The notes under the pieces were generated by a model, which searched no databases, was not told where the DNA came from, and saw only the letters and a list, made by a program, of their open reading frames with translations. Below, one piece after another: positions 20,346 to 32,025 of a DNA stretch of 64,000 nucleotides (positions are counted from its first letter, which is position 1; each line of letters begins with the position of its first letter). The position numbers and the translations under genes are program-made. Where the stretch lies: the NCBI GenBank assembly GCA_010015745.1, contig ML978239.1, positions 1 to 64,000 of the forward strand. The letters run 5' to 3'. Source of the DNA: Setomelanomma holmii (lineage: Eukaryota; Ascomycota; Dothideomycetes; Pleosporales; Phaeosphaeriaceae).

Positions 20346-22385
20346 TCTGTACTGCAATTCTTAGCTTTCAAGGCCGACGAGGCTGCTATCTGTGGATGTC
20401 GAGAAATTGTTCCGCGAAATTGATCTTTTCGAGGCCGGTATGGCTCCGTCTGCACTGCATTTCCTAGCGCGATGGAGAGGACGAAGGACCTTGTAGCTTT
20501 CTCACACACCGCGCTGCACTAGTCCCGGTGCTGAAGGAGCTTCCGATGCACTGCAATAACTGCAATCTCTAGCATGGAAGAGCAGTCAAAGCAGGGCGAG
20601 GCTGGCCAATAAGAACCAAGTCGCTTCAGCCCAGCAATGCACATAACTGACTAGCAGCAACTTATGTTACATGCTCCGCAAAGTGTGGTCTGCACTGCAA
20701 TTGCTAGCGTGGAAGAGACGCTGCTTTATGGACAAGGCTGACCAGTCAGCTCTGACCTCAAAAGCGGTGAGCGACTCAGCTTGCACTGCAATCTCTAGCG
20801 CCAATGAGAGATTGAAGGACTCTTCAAGCTGAGCAGCAGTGTGCGAGAGAGTCGTCCGGCAAGGCATGTAACCTCGTGGGACACAAGGTTCGGCCTTTCC
20901 AGTTGGCACTGCAACGTCTAGCGTACAAGAAGAGGTGGATGATGTGCAAGGCTGAGAATTAAAAATTCACTCCCAACGGGCGTTTCTTTTGGCGGATCAT
21001 TGTGGCTCCTATTGCATTGCGAACTCTGGCGTGGGATGACAAGCAGGTTTAGCTCTTGTTAAATATGTGGGCTTTCGCCTCTTATACAAATTTCGGAAGC
21101 TGCGGTTCTGATGATTTCCAATGTGGACCGACCAGACTCATCAAGATTGATTTCTTCTCATACTCGAAAACACGACTGAAGAAGCTGGAGCGAAAGTCAG
21201 CCTTGTCCTGCTCTCCTCCACGCAAGAGGATGCAGTGCAAAGGTCAACACGTTGGTGTAGCTGATGGAAGTGTCGCAAAGGCGCAGCGGTCTGTATTCGT
21301 TATAGCTCCTATCAGCCTACCCAATGAGAACCCGAAGTACCATACCAGCGAGGGGAGGCTGGATCCCATGGCTGGTCGGGAAGAATGAGCGAGGGGCGTC
21401 TGCTGATCTCATAGGACTCGGGTGGGCGAACGCTGTATGGTTTGTTTCATGTACCTGCATCGCTGTGCACTGCAATGTCTAGCGTGTGGGAGCAGGTGGA
21501 AAGGTAAGGCTGGAAACCCGTCGAGGTCGTCAAGCTGGTCCAGCATTCATCTTATGCCAGTGGCTGCAAGTAAGACTGGTCTTGCAACGGTGTGCAGACC
21601 GACACACTACAATCTGGTGTTTAGCGCAGAAGAAACGGCCAGAAAGGAGCTTGGAAATCGGTAGAGGAGTGGCAGATCAACTACTGATACTGACAGTGTA
21701 TACCTTACTGTTCTCCACACCGAAGCAGTTCTTATCCATCAGCTCTTGCCCGTCCATCTCGGTCCGCCTTTTTAGGATGATTGGCGCATTTCAAGTCGCA
21801 AAATCATTGAGGCTGAATCGCGCAGAAGTTTTAGGAGGGTCATGAGTGATAGGCTCGGCCGTTTAAAGATAAGCTGCGTATTTGCACTGCAATTCTTAGC
21901 GTCGAAGAGCTCGTCAGTAGGCTAAGGCTGAACACACCATGCTTTCAGATGGCTGCCTAGGGTGGAAAAGGAAGACTCGAGCGACAGCATCCCGTGCCGC
22001 TGACATTCCTCAATATTTGGTAGAAAAATTCGTGCTGTAGCCACTGCACTGCATTCCTTAGCTTAGTAGACGCAATCCAGTCTTTAGCTGAACGTGCCTG
22101 GCTGTTGCACGGTCGAAGTCTCGTAAGAGGGTGTATGACGGCGACGATGGTAAATACTGTAGCTCATGCACTTCATTCGAACGAAGTACAGGCATGGGGC
22201 AATCTCCTAAGAAATTCACATTGGGGTAAGAATGTTGTGTCTCTAGATTGATTGGGGTCCATGAGGCATCCACGTGATCTCTGCGCCACGCTGAAAACCC
22301 GCGCGCGCTGGATATCTGGCGCACTGCAGATTGCACTGCAATTCCTAGCGCCGCAGACGAAGCAATCGTTGACAAGGCTGAGCTA
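20346..22385. repeat. Dispersed array of ~13 copies of a ~50-nt unit between convergent genes
   Basis: The unit begins (T)TGCACTGCAATTCCTAGCG, often continues with T-GAAGAG, and ends about 25-30 nt later with GACAAGGCTGA. Copies start near 20348, 20451, 20547, 20691, 20781, 20903, 21012, 21465, 21602 (weak), 21882, 22045 and 22331, plus one on the minus strand (21241 down to 21196) that keeps both the head and the AAGGCTGA tail. Copy starts in the first part are about 90-135 nt apart; the spacers are not alike. The copy at 20547 has an internal duplication. No open frame follows the units. The array lies between the 3' ends of two convergent genes, so a promoter role is unlikely. A decayed minisatellite, a small mobile element or a non-coding RNA family are possible. 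Confidence 0.8.
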
Positions 22386-22537
22386 AGCCTGTTTCGTCGG
22401 GATCGTGACGCCACGAAGAGATGGTACAGAGCTTCGAGATGGCTGTAATTTGTGCCGGCTGAAATTGCAGACGTGAGATTTTTTACTTGCCTATCCGCAC
22501 GTTAGCCTATCCTTCATCCCCTCAAACCCCCAGTCCA

Positions 22538-23367
22538 TCACTTACTAGTCGTACTACTCATCTTCAACCCCCCATCAATTTCCACCACACTACCATTTAC
22601 ATAACGACTCTCCTCCCCAAACAAAAACGCCACCACATCCGCCACCTCCTCCGGCGTCCCCAATCTCTCCAACGCATTCCCCAACCTCATCCTCTCCACC
22701 GCCTCCCCACCTTTAACTATCCCCGCATTCGTCGGCGTATCAATGTATCCCGGCGCCACACAATTCACCCTAATACCCCTGGGACCGAGCTCGAGCGCGA
22801 GACTCTTGGACATGCCAATTAGCCCAAATTTCGTCGTGCAGTACACGGATTGTAACGCTGACCCGCGAATCCCGGAAATAGATGAGACGTTGACTATACT
22901 CCCTCCGCTCTTCATATGCTTCACAACCTCTCTCGTAGTAACAAACACGCCTTTCAAATTCGTATTAACCAGTCTATCCCAGTACTCGTCGCTCGTGTCT
23001 TCCAGCGGTATGGATGTCGGGTTCACGCCGGCGCAGTTGAAGACGTGGTCGATTTTGCCGAATTTCTGGACCGTGGCGGCGACGAAGGATTGCACGTCGG
23101 ACGTAGAGCCGACGTCGACGCGTTGCGTGTAGGTGGGCGTGGGGCAATCTGACGCGACAGCTTCGAGGGAGAAGAGGTTGATGTCGCAGAGGGAAATGGA
23201 GGCGCCGAGGGAGGCCAATTTAAGGGCTGTTGCGCGTCTATCGCATGCGAGTGTTAGTATCGTGCTTGGAAAGTAGATCTTTGTGTATCGCCATCGTGGA
23301 TGCCGCACCCAATGCCACTTGCTCCTCCCGTTACCAAAACGATCTTGTCTTGGAAAGGCTTCGCCAT
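22538..23367 (-). CDS. Short-chain dehydrogenase/reductase
   Basis: NAD(P)-dependent oxidoreductase of the classical SDR family; substrate unknown. Exon 1 is 23367-23309 and exon 2 is 23237-22538, 252 residues. The join restores the cofactor loop TGGASGIGRA; the intron has a perfect TACTAAC branch and an unusual donor GTGCGG. Other SDR marks: acidic residue after beta-2 (LCDINLFS), FNCAGVNP (NAG-type), catalytic Ser in VNVSSISG, the Tyr/Lys pair in YCTTK, and PGYIDTPTNAG. The C-terminus VVEIDGGLKMSS is standard. No targeting peptide; probably cytosolic. The acidic residue after beta-2 favours NAD(H). Confidence 0.9.
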
Positions 23368-23810
23368 GTTGTGATTCGCTGCTCTTGAGGCTGAAGGTGA
23401 TTGTGATCAAGGCGGACGAAAACTGGGCTTGAGCATACAAGCAGACGTTACATTGGTGTGCCTAGGCATTGTGGTGCGCGCGGAAGTGACGATGTTGGTT
23501 GCGGAGAAAGTGGGGGGAAGTGGGATGCTCGAAGCATGACTCGCGTGATGAGCTTATATGAACGCCACTATGTCGCGTTCGATGGAGCTCAATTGTCTCA
23601 CCTGCACTTGAAGCATACTAATATCGAGACATTGAAGTGTTGGTCAGGGTATCAATTATCAAGACTATATGAAGCTCATAACAGTATGCTTTCTTTCATT
23701 CGACCTGTGCAAATGCGATTCCACCAATCCAGCTGTCCCATGAAGACGCCCATCCAGAACACCTTGCAATACAAAAACTCAAGCTTGCCAAAGGCAAGCC
23801 CAGCCGTATG
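23368..23810. other. Promoter of the SDR gene / 3' flank of the histidine kinase gene
   Basis: About 440 nt, no gene or clear motif recognised. Confidence 0.4.
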
Positions 23811-26800
23811 CTATCGTTTTTGTCTGTCCATGGATCTCTCGCCGCCTCTACCTTCTCCTTCCCTTCCTGACTTCTTTCCTTTCCTGCCATCTCTCCTGTC
23901 CTTGTCTTCTTGCGACTCGAGCTCGATGCTCGCACTTCCACCGCTTTCCATCTTTTTGTGTTGCTGTTGTTTCTTCGATCGTGCGGGCGATGCTTCAATT
24001 GCCGCGACTTCTTCAGCGGCTGCGTCATCCTTCGCTACCTCCTCCTTCGATGGCTGCTGCTCATTCCTTTCGTTTGCCGTATTTCCGTCCTTGTCCTCTA
24101 GAACAATGCTCTTGATTCGTTTGACCAGATCCTCGACTTTGAAGGGTTTGGATATGATGTCGTCCATACCAGCTGCGCGCATGCTCTGAGTTTGCGCTTC
24201 GCGGACATTGGCAGAGACGCCAAGAATGTGGCTATAGCCTGCTTTGCCTTCCTGCTGAAGTTGTCGAATCTCCTGTGTTGCAGCATTGCCGTCCTTGATG
24301 GGCATCTCTTGGTCCATAAGGATGCAATCAAAGTAGTTGCGGTCGTTAGGATCATTGTCGGCAATTTGACCACGCTCCGCAACAGCGTCAATGGCTTCTT
24401 GCCCATTATTTGCTATGAAGACTTCGAAGCCCTTGGATTGGAGCTGACGGCGCAAAACCTTCTGGTTGATGAGGTTATCTTCCACGAGCAGTAGTGTCTG
24501 CTTTTGATCCACGCGCTTGTTGCTCTGTGATCTTGAGGTGTCGTCCGCAACACTTGATTGACGTTGCGTCTCTCCAGCATGTAGATTGGGCAGCTTGTTC
24601 TCAATGGCTTCAGCGACAGCTGATCGCCCAGGCTCGATATCCTTGGCGATAGCCTCGGTCTCTTTGTACCGACTATCCTCCGTGGACTCGGGATGTGTCT
24701 CGGGAAGATACTCGGTGGGCGGATCTCTGAGTGACTTGTTGACGTAGTCGAGATCCACCCCCGAGTGGCTAGTCAACGTCTTCGCTTCTGGTCGTTCATT
24801 CTTCCGCTCCTTGATTTGCGTCAGGTTTGAATTTGCTCGACTGTAGCCAGGCCGAGTCTGCTTTGGTTGCTCTAATTGGTTCGAGTTCGAATTTTCTGAG
24901 TTCGTTCGAGAGGAAAATGGCGGTCGTCCGTCTTCACTCGAACCGTCCGAGCGTCGAACCTTGAAGAAGAAGCCGAAGGTTGAGCCTTCGCCTTCTTTCG
25001 AGCTCACGCCGATATCGCCGCCATGCAATTGGCACACTTGGAGAGCGTTAGATTAGTCCTGGCTCAAAGGAGATTATTACTCACATTTTCGGGAGATGAA
25101 CAGGCCAAGTCCGGAGCCACCATAGTTCTCTTGAGTCTTTGGGGTCGCTTGCCTTAACATTCTGGTCAGTATCAAGCATCGGAAACCGATCGCGCACTAC
25201 GAACCGAAATCGTTCGAACAGCTTGGCCTGGCCTTCCCTACTGATTCCTATACCAGTATCCTTGACCGCGACCATGAGATAAAAGGACTCGCCAGCACCC
25301 CACTCCGAACTTACGGTCGAGTCGATGTGGAAGGCTTCTTGGTCTTGGCTGAAATAAATGACATTTGGAGGGTATGATGTGGGCCGCTGGATGGATGCGC
25401 CCATAGACACCACAATCTTTCGTTCTCCGTTCTTCTTTGCAGTGAACTTTACGGCGTTTGTAATCAAGTTGACCAGCACTAAGAGCATCAGCATAGCTTC
25501 AAACATCGATGAGAATGCCTTACCTTGCTTCATCCTGTTAAGATCCGCAACAACGTGTTCGATTTTATTGTCGTCGTAAGAGACATCCATAGCATAATGG
25601 AACTTGATATTCTTCGCTTTGAACTCAGACTGGAAGACTTTGAGTGCTTTTGAGAACTCCCACTTGGGTCGCGTCTCTACACGTTATCAGCAGACTTGGC
25701 AGTGTCATTAGAAAGGAAGACAAACCACGCGGTACAAGTGATAGCATCATGGAGTCGAGCTTCGAGAAGGAGAGGATATCGTCTACAAGTGTGTTTTGGT
25801 GAGAGACACAGAGTAATATGGTGTCTGCGGCGTCAATAATTTCGGCTACTTGATCCTTGAGATCTTCATGCGCCGCTCCTATTTCCTTGGTGACTTCACG
25901 GACTTCTTCTGCTAGGTGAAGAACGGCACTAAGCGGATTACGGATCTCATGACTAACCATGTCGATGAACCTTTCCTGTTGTTCTTTTCGTTCTTGCGCT
26001 TCTGTTGCCGCCCGTTCTTGTGCGAGCTGGGCTTGCTTGATCTCCGTAATGTCCACGATAGCGCTGATAAAGCCAGCGTCCGGATCGTCGCTGAGTGGTC
26101 GAAGTAGAAATAGCCTCCACTCCCCTTCTTCGCCGGTAGACGAGCTGGCGCATCGGAATTCGCACCTAAGTTCCTTTCGACTGGAAAAGGCTTCTCGGTA
26201 GGCAGACATAACACGCTCGTAGTCGTCAGGATGAATGCTCTCTGGCCATGCGCGAAACTCGTTCTGGATCTTGTTGGTCGTGAGCTTGAAGAAGCCATCG
26301 TTTACGAAGATGGCCTCAGCTTCAGAGTCGAGGATAGCGAGTCCATTCGGCAGCAGTTCTGCAAAGCGTTGGAAGAGCTTGGTTTGCATCGAATCTACCT
26401 GCTGGGTGCCAACCTTTCTACTGGTTTGTTGAGTCTGGGACGCCTTGACCTGCCTTCCAGGGTTATCTTTCGCAAGCTTGTCTAAACCGTCAATGGGCAT
26501 ATATCGATCTACAGTGGCATTCGTTAAGAGTTGAGCCAGTACGCCAACACGTGTGCCATTTTCGTCGAGCAGCGTACTTAGCAGCAACTGTGCTTCGCGA
26601 TCGTCTTTCGGGACCTCCTTCAAGAAGAAGCGTGCCGCTGGAGGGCGTCAGGGTAGTGCATGGCAAGCAGGCCAAGGGCGACGCTTACCTACCTTGACCG
26701 TACGTCCTCGAAGGACCTTTGCCAGAGCACCAAGCGCCTCCTCGCTGTAACTTTTGTGTGCTACTGTTCCCAATCCATCCAGATCAGCCCTCGCCCTGGC

Positions 26801-27072
26801 CCATGCCAGGTTATGTACAATCGTAAGGTCCTCGCCCCAGAAGATGGCTGCGCAGTGGGTCATGGGCAGGATACACGAGGAGACGAGGCATTTCAGCGAT
26901 GACGGCCATTTGTCCTGCGGACCGATCGCCGACTGGGACCTGATATTTGTTAGCAACGAACCGCCAACATACCTGAACATCGGCGGTCATACCAATCTTT
27001 GCGGTCCAAGTTCTCCACATTGCAGTCGTAGACAGGCAGCCCAGCCGCGGTGAGCTTGTCCAGGTTCTCCAT
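23811..27072 (-). CDS. Hybrid histidine kinase with PAS domain and receiver
   Basis: Two-component sensor. Seven exons (27072-26993, 26939-26689, 26637-25726, 25676-25524, 25478-25205, 25152-25085, 25036-23811) give 987 residues. An N-terminal PAS-like part (IGPQDKWPSSLKCL, IFWGEDLTIVHNLAWA) is followed by a second PAS region around 195-310 (NGLAILDSEAEAIFVNDGFF). HisKA has phospho-acceptor His about 340 in DMVSHEIRNPLS. The HATPase domain has N-box NLITNAVKFT, AVKDTGIGIS, LFERFRQATPKTQ and GGSGLGLFIS. A long Ser/charged linker leads to a receiver domain with LLVEDNLINQ, phospho-acceptor Asp in CILMDQEMP and Lys in ISKPF. The tail is Lys/Glu-rich. The joins restore ERFRQATPKTQENYGG and SRKLCQLHGGD, supporting the exon model. 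No membrane segment was seen, so it is probably a soluble sensor. Signal unknown. Confidence 0.9.
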
Positions 27073-28044
27073 GGCGCATGTGCAAGGCTGCCGGGGAGAC
27101 TTGACAGAACTCGCGGTGGAGCTTCGAGCGATCAGTCCAACCTGGTTGTCTACAAAGCGCCAGCGTGCAATGCGCAAAGGCGAGCGAAGGCGGGAGGGAT
27201 GACGTCAACTCGATCGTCTCAACGCTTGCCCCACTGCCCGCATTACCTTCCGCTCAGCTTGCCCATGTAACCACGTCGACGAAACGTTGCGTGGGCAGTA
27301 TAAGGACTTTAGGTCGCGTTCTAGAACCTGTCATCGCGATCGCATGTCCTGCGCCTCAGAATCCGCTGGGAACGCCTCGGCAGGTACATCCGCCGACAAG
27401 GTCCAAAATAGGCACGACACCATGTGCGGTCGTCTGCGTTAAGCTACGCGACCGATATTAGGGAATTTCGTCTTTCAGAAAGAGCCTCATGGAGAATGTG
27501 TTGATAGGCTGGCGGACGATGACGTAGTTGTATTAGCGGCTAGCGCGCGGGAGGCACTACGGCCAGGTACGGTATGTTCCCTTCACATCCACCTGGTCGT
27601 GCCGTAGTTCGTGCATGGCGCTTACAACCCCGTCGCGAAAGTACTCGCCGTGCAGGCCCCTGTAAAACCCCAGATACTTTTGTCTCTTTTCTTTGTCTAT
27701 CACAAGGTACTCTGAACATAGCCCGGGCTACACATGAGCTGACAGCGTGCGATTGATTGCACCACCTGGTGCTGCTTCGACCTGCAATGTGATTGCCATG
27801 GCGAGAACCAGGAATAAACATGACGATACATCAAATCGCATCCTTGGCAATGCTTGCCCACTCGCCTGTGACTTTCCTTACAGCACCGGTCAGCTCGAAC
27901 GCCTCCATACCGTCTTTCCTCAACCGCACTTGAACAACTGACTCCACAGATGCTACGCTCTTGGTTCTTCGTAGACGAAATACATCTTTTCAAGTTTCTG
28001 TCCTTTTACTGCTACTCGGAAACGAAGACTACGTGCCTAGCGGG
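27073..28044. other. Intergenic; nothing recognised
   Basis: Promoter side of the histidine kinase gene, then sequence with only short unrelated open frames. Confidence 0.4.
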
Positions 28045-29120
28045 ATGTCTATCCACCAGTCGAAGCGATTGCGTCGTGGCCAGATACGTTCACTCACACT
28101 TAACCTAGGCTCGCAATTTTCATCCCATCGACTGTACGCTGGATGTCCTCACTCTCAAGGAAAAGACGCCTTACAAGGCATTGAGTTACACTTGGGGAGA
28201 CTCTACCGCCGAGAAGGAGGACATCATGATTGACGGCACCGTCGTGCCTGTTCGTGACAATTTGTACCAAGCACTCTATCATCTGAGATACTCGCAAATC
28301 CTTCGACGGCTATGGGTGGACGCCGTCTGTGTAAATCGACGACGGAAAGAGCCGGTGGATACCTTTGATGTCGCGAATATAAGCAGAAGCAGACGAGGTG
28401 CTGATCTGGCTTGGGAAAGAGACCGTGGATGGATTCGGCATAACGACCTTAGACACATAATTCAAAGATCGTCCAATGTGGGAGCCGGTTGACTGTAGAC
28501 AAGACTGGGCCGCTTTTAAAGAGCATGCGACGAAAGGGATGTTGCAGTATGACAGCGACTACTTCACGCGGATCTGGAACATTCAGGAAATTATTTTCGC
28601 TACTTACATCACGGTTCGTTTTGGCCCTCGACAAGTCAGCTGGCACGAATTCACTTCGTCTATCGATCAGTCGCATGAGCATAACCCAAGGGTGAAACTT
28701 GCCATGTCAATCATCGCGGTCAGGCGAGGCTAATTTAACGACGGACAGGGTGCCTTTAGGCTGCCTCTGGCGACATGGATGGAGGAGACCGAAACCTCCC
28801 AACGCACTGATCCCCGCGACAAGGTTTATGCCTTTCTGGGTCTTGTATCTCGCTTGTCTCGCCTCATGAAACTTGGATCATCACCTCAGTCGCGCGCTTC
28901 AATTGTAGTATCTACTACGGCCGAGCTTGGCTGTCAAAATGACCAGCAAGCCTTTCAACCTACACCATGTTCCAGTTTTCAACCAGTCGGGCCCAACACT
29001 GGGACAACGAACAAACATGGCGCTTGGATTCGGCATAGACAGTGATCCGGAAACTATCATTGCAGATGACAGTGTACAGGTGGTAATCCTATCGCAACTG
29101 TCGAACAGGATTCAACCGTA
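28045..29120 (+). pseudogene. HET-domain (heterokaryon incompatibility) pseudogene
   Basis: Scattered HET motifs in order but in changing frames: QIRSLTLNLGS, then after a shift PYKALSYTWGDST, LWVDAVCVN, then after another shift ADEVLIWLGKETVDGF, YFTRIWNIQEIIFA and TDPRDKVYAFLGL. HET domains mark fungal allorecognition proteins that trigger cell death on fusion of unlike hyphae. Breaks: a frameshift at about 28110-28130, another at about 28330-28400, a stop after TTLDT at about 28455, and a TAA at 28733-28735 in a context (RRG-stop-FNDGQ) that fits CAA to TAA. Sequence past about 29050 is not recognisable. Clearly dead; borders approximate. Confidence 0.85.
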
Positions 29121-30457
29121 GTACGCTTCTGCAGAGGGACAATTCCAGTTAGCAGTAATCCTGGTGCAATCACCTTCTCCAACAATGATTTGCGTTTACA
29201 ATTTCACTCCCTACGCAGTCCAAGATAGGAATCAAGTCAAGAGAGATAATTTGACAAAGGGGTAAGGGTCTTGAGCTGGAACCAAATTCTGAGAATAGTG
29301 AGGAAGAAGCATCCAGAACAAGGAGCAGAAGCATAAGCAAGAGTTGGAATAAGGAGACTGTGAACATAAGAATCGATCATCGACGCTATACCGTTCTCGA
29401 ACGTTTTTCCACTCATTGAATCTATCCGAACGAGCCATAGATGCGACTGTTACTCACTTCGGGAGTCAACAATCATGTACAGCTAGTAGCGGTTCATCTT
29501 GTACTTCTTTGTTTCAGCGGCACGATCTACTACGCTGAGCAGATCGCCGGTGGTGTGCAGCAGGGCGTGCAGAGAGCAACTTAGTCATGACCTAGCTTGC
29601 ATAATTTCACAGTGTTATGTGATTGCCCAATAGAATGGTCAATATCCATTGTAGTCCTAGATGCACTATGGTGCACTTCATTTGGCCTAGGATAAGTATT
29701 GCGGAGAAAGAGCACGCGGTAGATTTGGTTCAACTTGAGCGCAAACACCGCGAGAGATGAGTTGCACGGTGCGCCATACAAGACGTGGTGAAAGATATCC
29801 TTATACCCTGTTGTGCATGATCGTACCATGTCTGTGCTGTGAGGCGGCGCTAAAGTGGTCTGGAGTGAACCAAAAGTCCACTGTGATCAACAGCACCCAG
29901 AACTTGCCCAGATAGGAAAATAAAGAGTGTTCAGGACGTGAATGGCAGCTGCCATGTTTGCCAGCCATATGGATCACTTCAGAAAACATTCACAACATCG
30001 GGTTACTCCGAGCACAATCTGGTAACGCTCGAAGCAATTTGATCATCAGCCGTATTCGGCACCAGTCGCAGACTTTCCAGATTAGGCAGGTCGCACTAGT
30101 AGATGAACGCGAACTCGGTGTGTACACGCTGTTGGTATATTGCGCAAGGCAGTCACAGAGGCAGCGACATCGCGCAGCAACGACCAGCGAGTGAAGGCGA
30201 AAATCGGCAGTGATCCACGCGATACAGGGACTTACCCTATTCGGTAGACTTCTTCATGAGTATACGGAGGTGAAAGCAGCTTGCGCTGGTTGCGCGAATG
30301 TAGTCGCAGAAAGGGAAGGTGTGAAGTCGTCGCATCACGTGGGGCGATCTGCAGCCTTCGCGCTAGCTCACTTTAGCGCGAAGCTTCAATCCAAAAGTTC
30401 CAAAGATATGACCGCAGACAACTTGGATAACTCTTTCACACCACTACAACCTACACC
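29121..30457. other. Intergenic; nothing recognised
   Basis: Short open frames only. The last ~150 nt should be the promoter and leader of CWC2. Confidence 0.4.
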
Positions 30458-31681
30458 ATGGCCGAAATACAGTCCCCACCCGTGCAGACGGCTGTTGCGA
30501 CGCCAGATACCTCACTCGAACCATCTACCTCCACGGGGCTCGCTCCCATCACTACCGAACAAACCATCATAACCACCAATGCAGAGGGCAAGAAAGTCAA
30601 GAAGATCATACGCCGCAAGCGACGACCCGCGCGACCCCAGGTCGATCCTGCCACGTTCAAAACTGAGGCGCCACCACCTACAGGCACGATCTTCAACATC
30701 TGGTATAACAAATGGAGCGGCGGTGATCGCGAGGACAAATACCTCAGCAAAACTGCTGCGCAGGGACGCTGCAATGTTGCCAAGGACAGCGGCTACACCA
30801 AATCCGATCGCACACCTGGCTCCTACTTCTGCCTCTTCTTCGCGCGCGGCATATGTCCCAAGGGCGTCGATTGCGAATACCTCCACCGCCTACCCGCCGT
30901 AACCGACATCTTCCCCTCGAACATCGACTGCTTCGGGCGCGACAAGCACTCCGACTACCGTGACGACATGGGTGGCGTGGGCTCCTTCCAGCGCCAAAAC
31001 CGAACCCTATACGTAGGCCGAATACACGTCACCGACGACATTGAAGAAATCGTCGCTCGCCACTTCCAAGAATGGGGCCAAATCGAACGCATACGCGTCC
31101 TGACCGCGCGCGGCGTAGCTTTCATCACATATCTCAACGAAGCAAACTCGCAATTCGCGAAAGAAGCAATGGCGCATCAATCGCTCGATCACTCGGAAAT
31201 TCTAAACGTGCGCTGGGCAACCGTCGATCCGAATCCAGCGTCGCAGAAACGCGAGGCCACGCGCATCGAAGAACAAGCCGCCGAAGCGATCCGGAAAGCA
31301 CTACCAGCATCATATGTGGCGGAAATCGAGGGCCGGGACCCTGACGCGAAGAAGCGGAGAAAGATCGAAGGTGGCTTTGGACTCGAGGGATACGAGGCGC
31401 CGGATGAAGTGTGGTATGCGAAGGAAAAGGCGGACTGGAAAGCTGCGAGGGAGATTGAGGCTGGTGGAATTGACAGTCGGCAGATGATTGAGGCCCCCGA
31501 AGCTGGCTATGCGGAAGCGCCAACTGTTGAAGCACCAGCACAACAACACGGAGGGAATGGGATATTGTCGAACTCGACACTGGCGGCATTGAAGGGATAT
31601 ACAGCTACGCCGACAAATAAGCGGCCAGCACCGGTAGCTGGGCCGCTGGTCGGATACGGTAGCGACGATGACAGCGATTAG
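30458..31681 (+). CDS. CWC2: Pre-mRNA-splicing factor CWC2
   Basis: Single-exon gene, 407 residues. CWC2 belongs to the Prp19-associated (NTC) part of the spliceosome and contacts U6 snRNA and the catalytic core. After a disordered start come a basic patch KKIIRRKRRPARPQ, the Torus region (FNIWYNKWSGGD), a CCCH zinc finger (CLFFARGICPKGVDCEYLH), and an RRM with RNP2 RTLYVGRIHV and RNP1-like RGVAFITYLNE. The helical region EQAAEAIRKALP follows, with a tail ending SDDDSD. Order and length match fungal CWC2 proteins. No frame disturbance. Start at MAEIQSPP is the first ATG and directly precedes family sequence. Confidence 0.95.
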   Translation: MAEIQSPPVQTAVATPDTSLEPSTSTGLAPITTEQTIITTNAEGKKVKKIIRRKRRPARPQVDPATFKTEAPPPTGTIFNIWYNKWSGGDREDKYLSKTAAQGRCNVAKDSGYTKSDRTPGSYFCLFFARGICPKGVDCEYLHRLPAVTDIFPSNIDCFGRDKHSDYRDDMGGVGSFQRQNRTLYVGRIHVTDDIEEIVARHFQEWGQIERIRVLTARGVAFITYLNEANSQFAKEAMAHQSLDHSEILNVRWATVDPNPASQKREATRIEEQAAEAIRKALPASYVAEIEGRDPDAKKRRKIEGGFGLEGYEAPDEVWYAKEKADWKAAREIEAGGIDSRQMIEAPEAGYAEAPTVEAPAQQHGGNGILSNSTLAALKGYTATPTNKRPAPVAGPLVGYGSDDDSD

Positions 31682-32025
31682 ATGGTCATGTTACGCTGGT
31701 TGTGTCTGAAAAGAGACTGGTAGCATATCGTATTCAACACCGGGCATGGGATGGCGCAAAGTCTAATCGATACCCTTTCACTTCGCAGCCTTTTCCGTTG
31801 ATATTTCGTGTGACAAGTAACTTTGTTAGCAACACCATGGTATGAGAATCCAGCGAAGGATGTCCATGATAGAATTCATCAATAGCGAATGTGTTTACAC
31901 ATCCAAACCCAAACGCCTACGCTTCATCAATTATGAAGGCTGTTAATGTATCTTCTCATCAATCATCAAGTCATAACAATGCAACCCACCAACCCATCCC
32001 ATCCGACTCTGTCCATATTGCACTC
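31682..32025. other. Convergent intergenic region
   Basis: 3' flanks of CWC2 (+) and the unknown gene (-); nothing specific. Confidence 0.4.

Noticed and set aside
20346..22385. CRISPR-like interpretation of the repeat array
   Set aside because: Eukaryotic locus, repeats diverged and one inverted, spacer lengths irregular, no cas genes.
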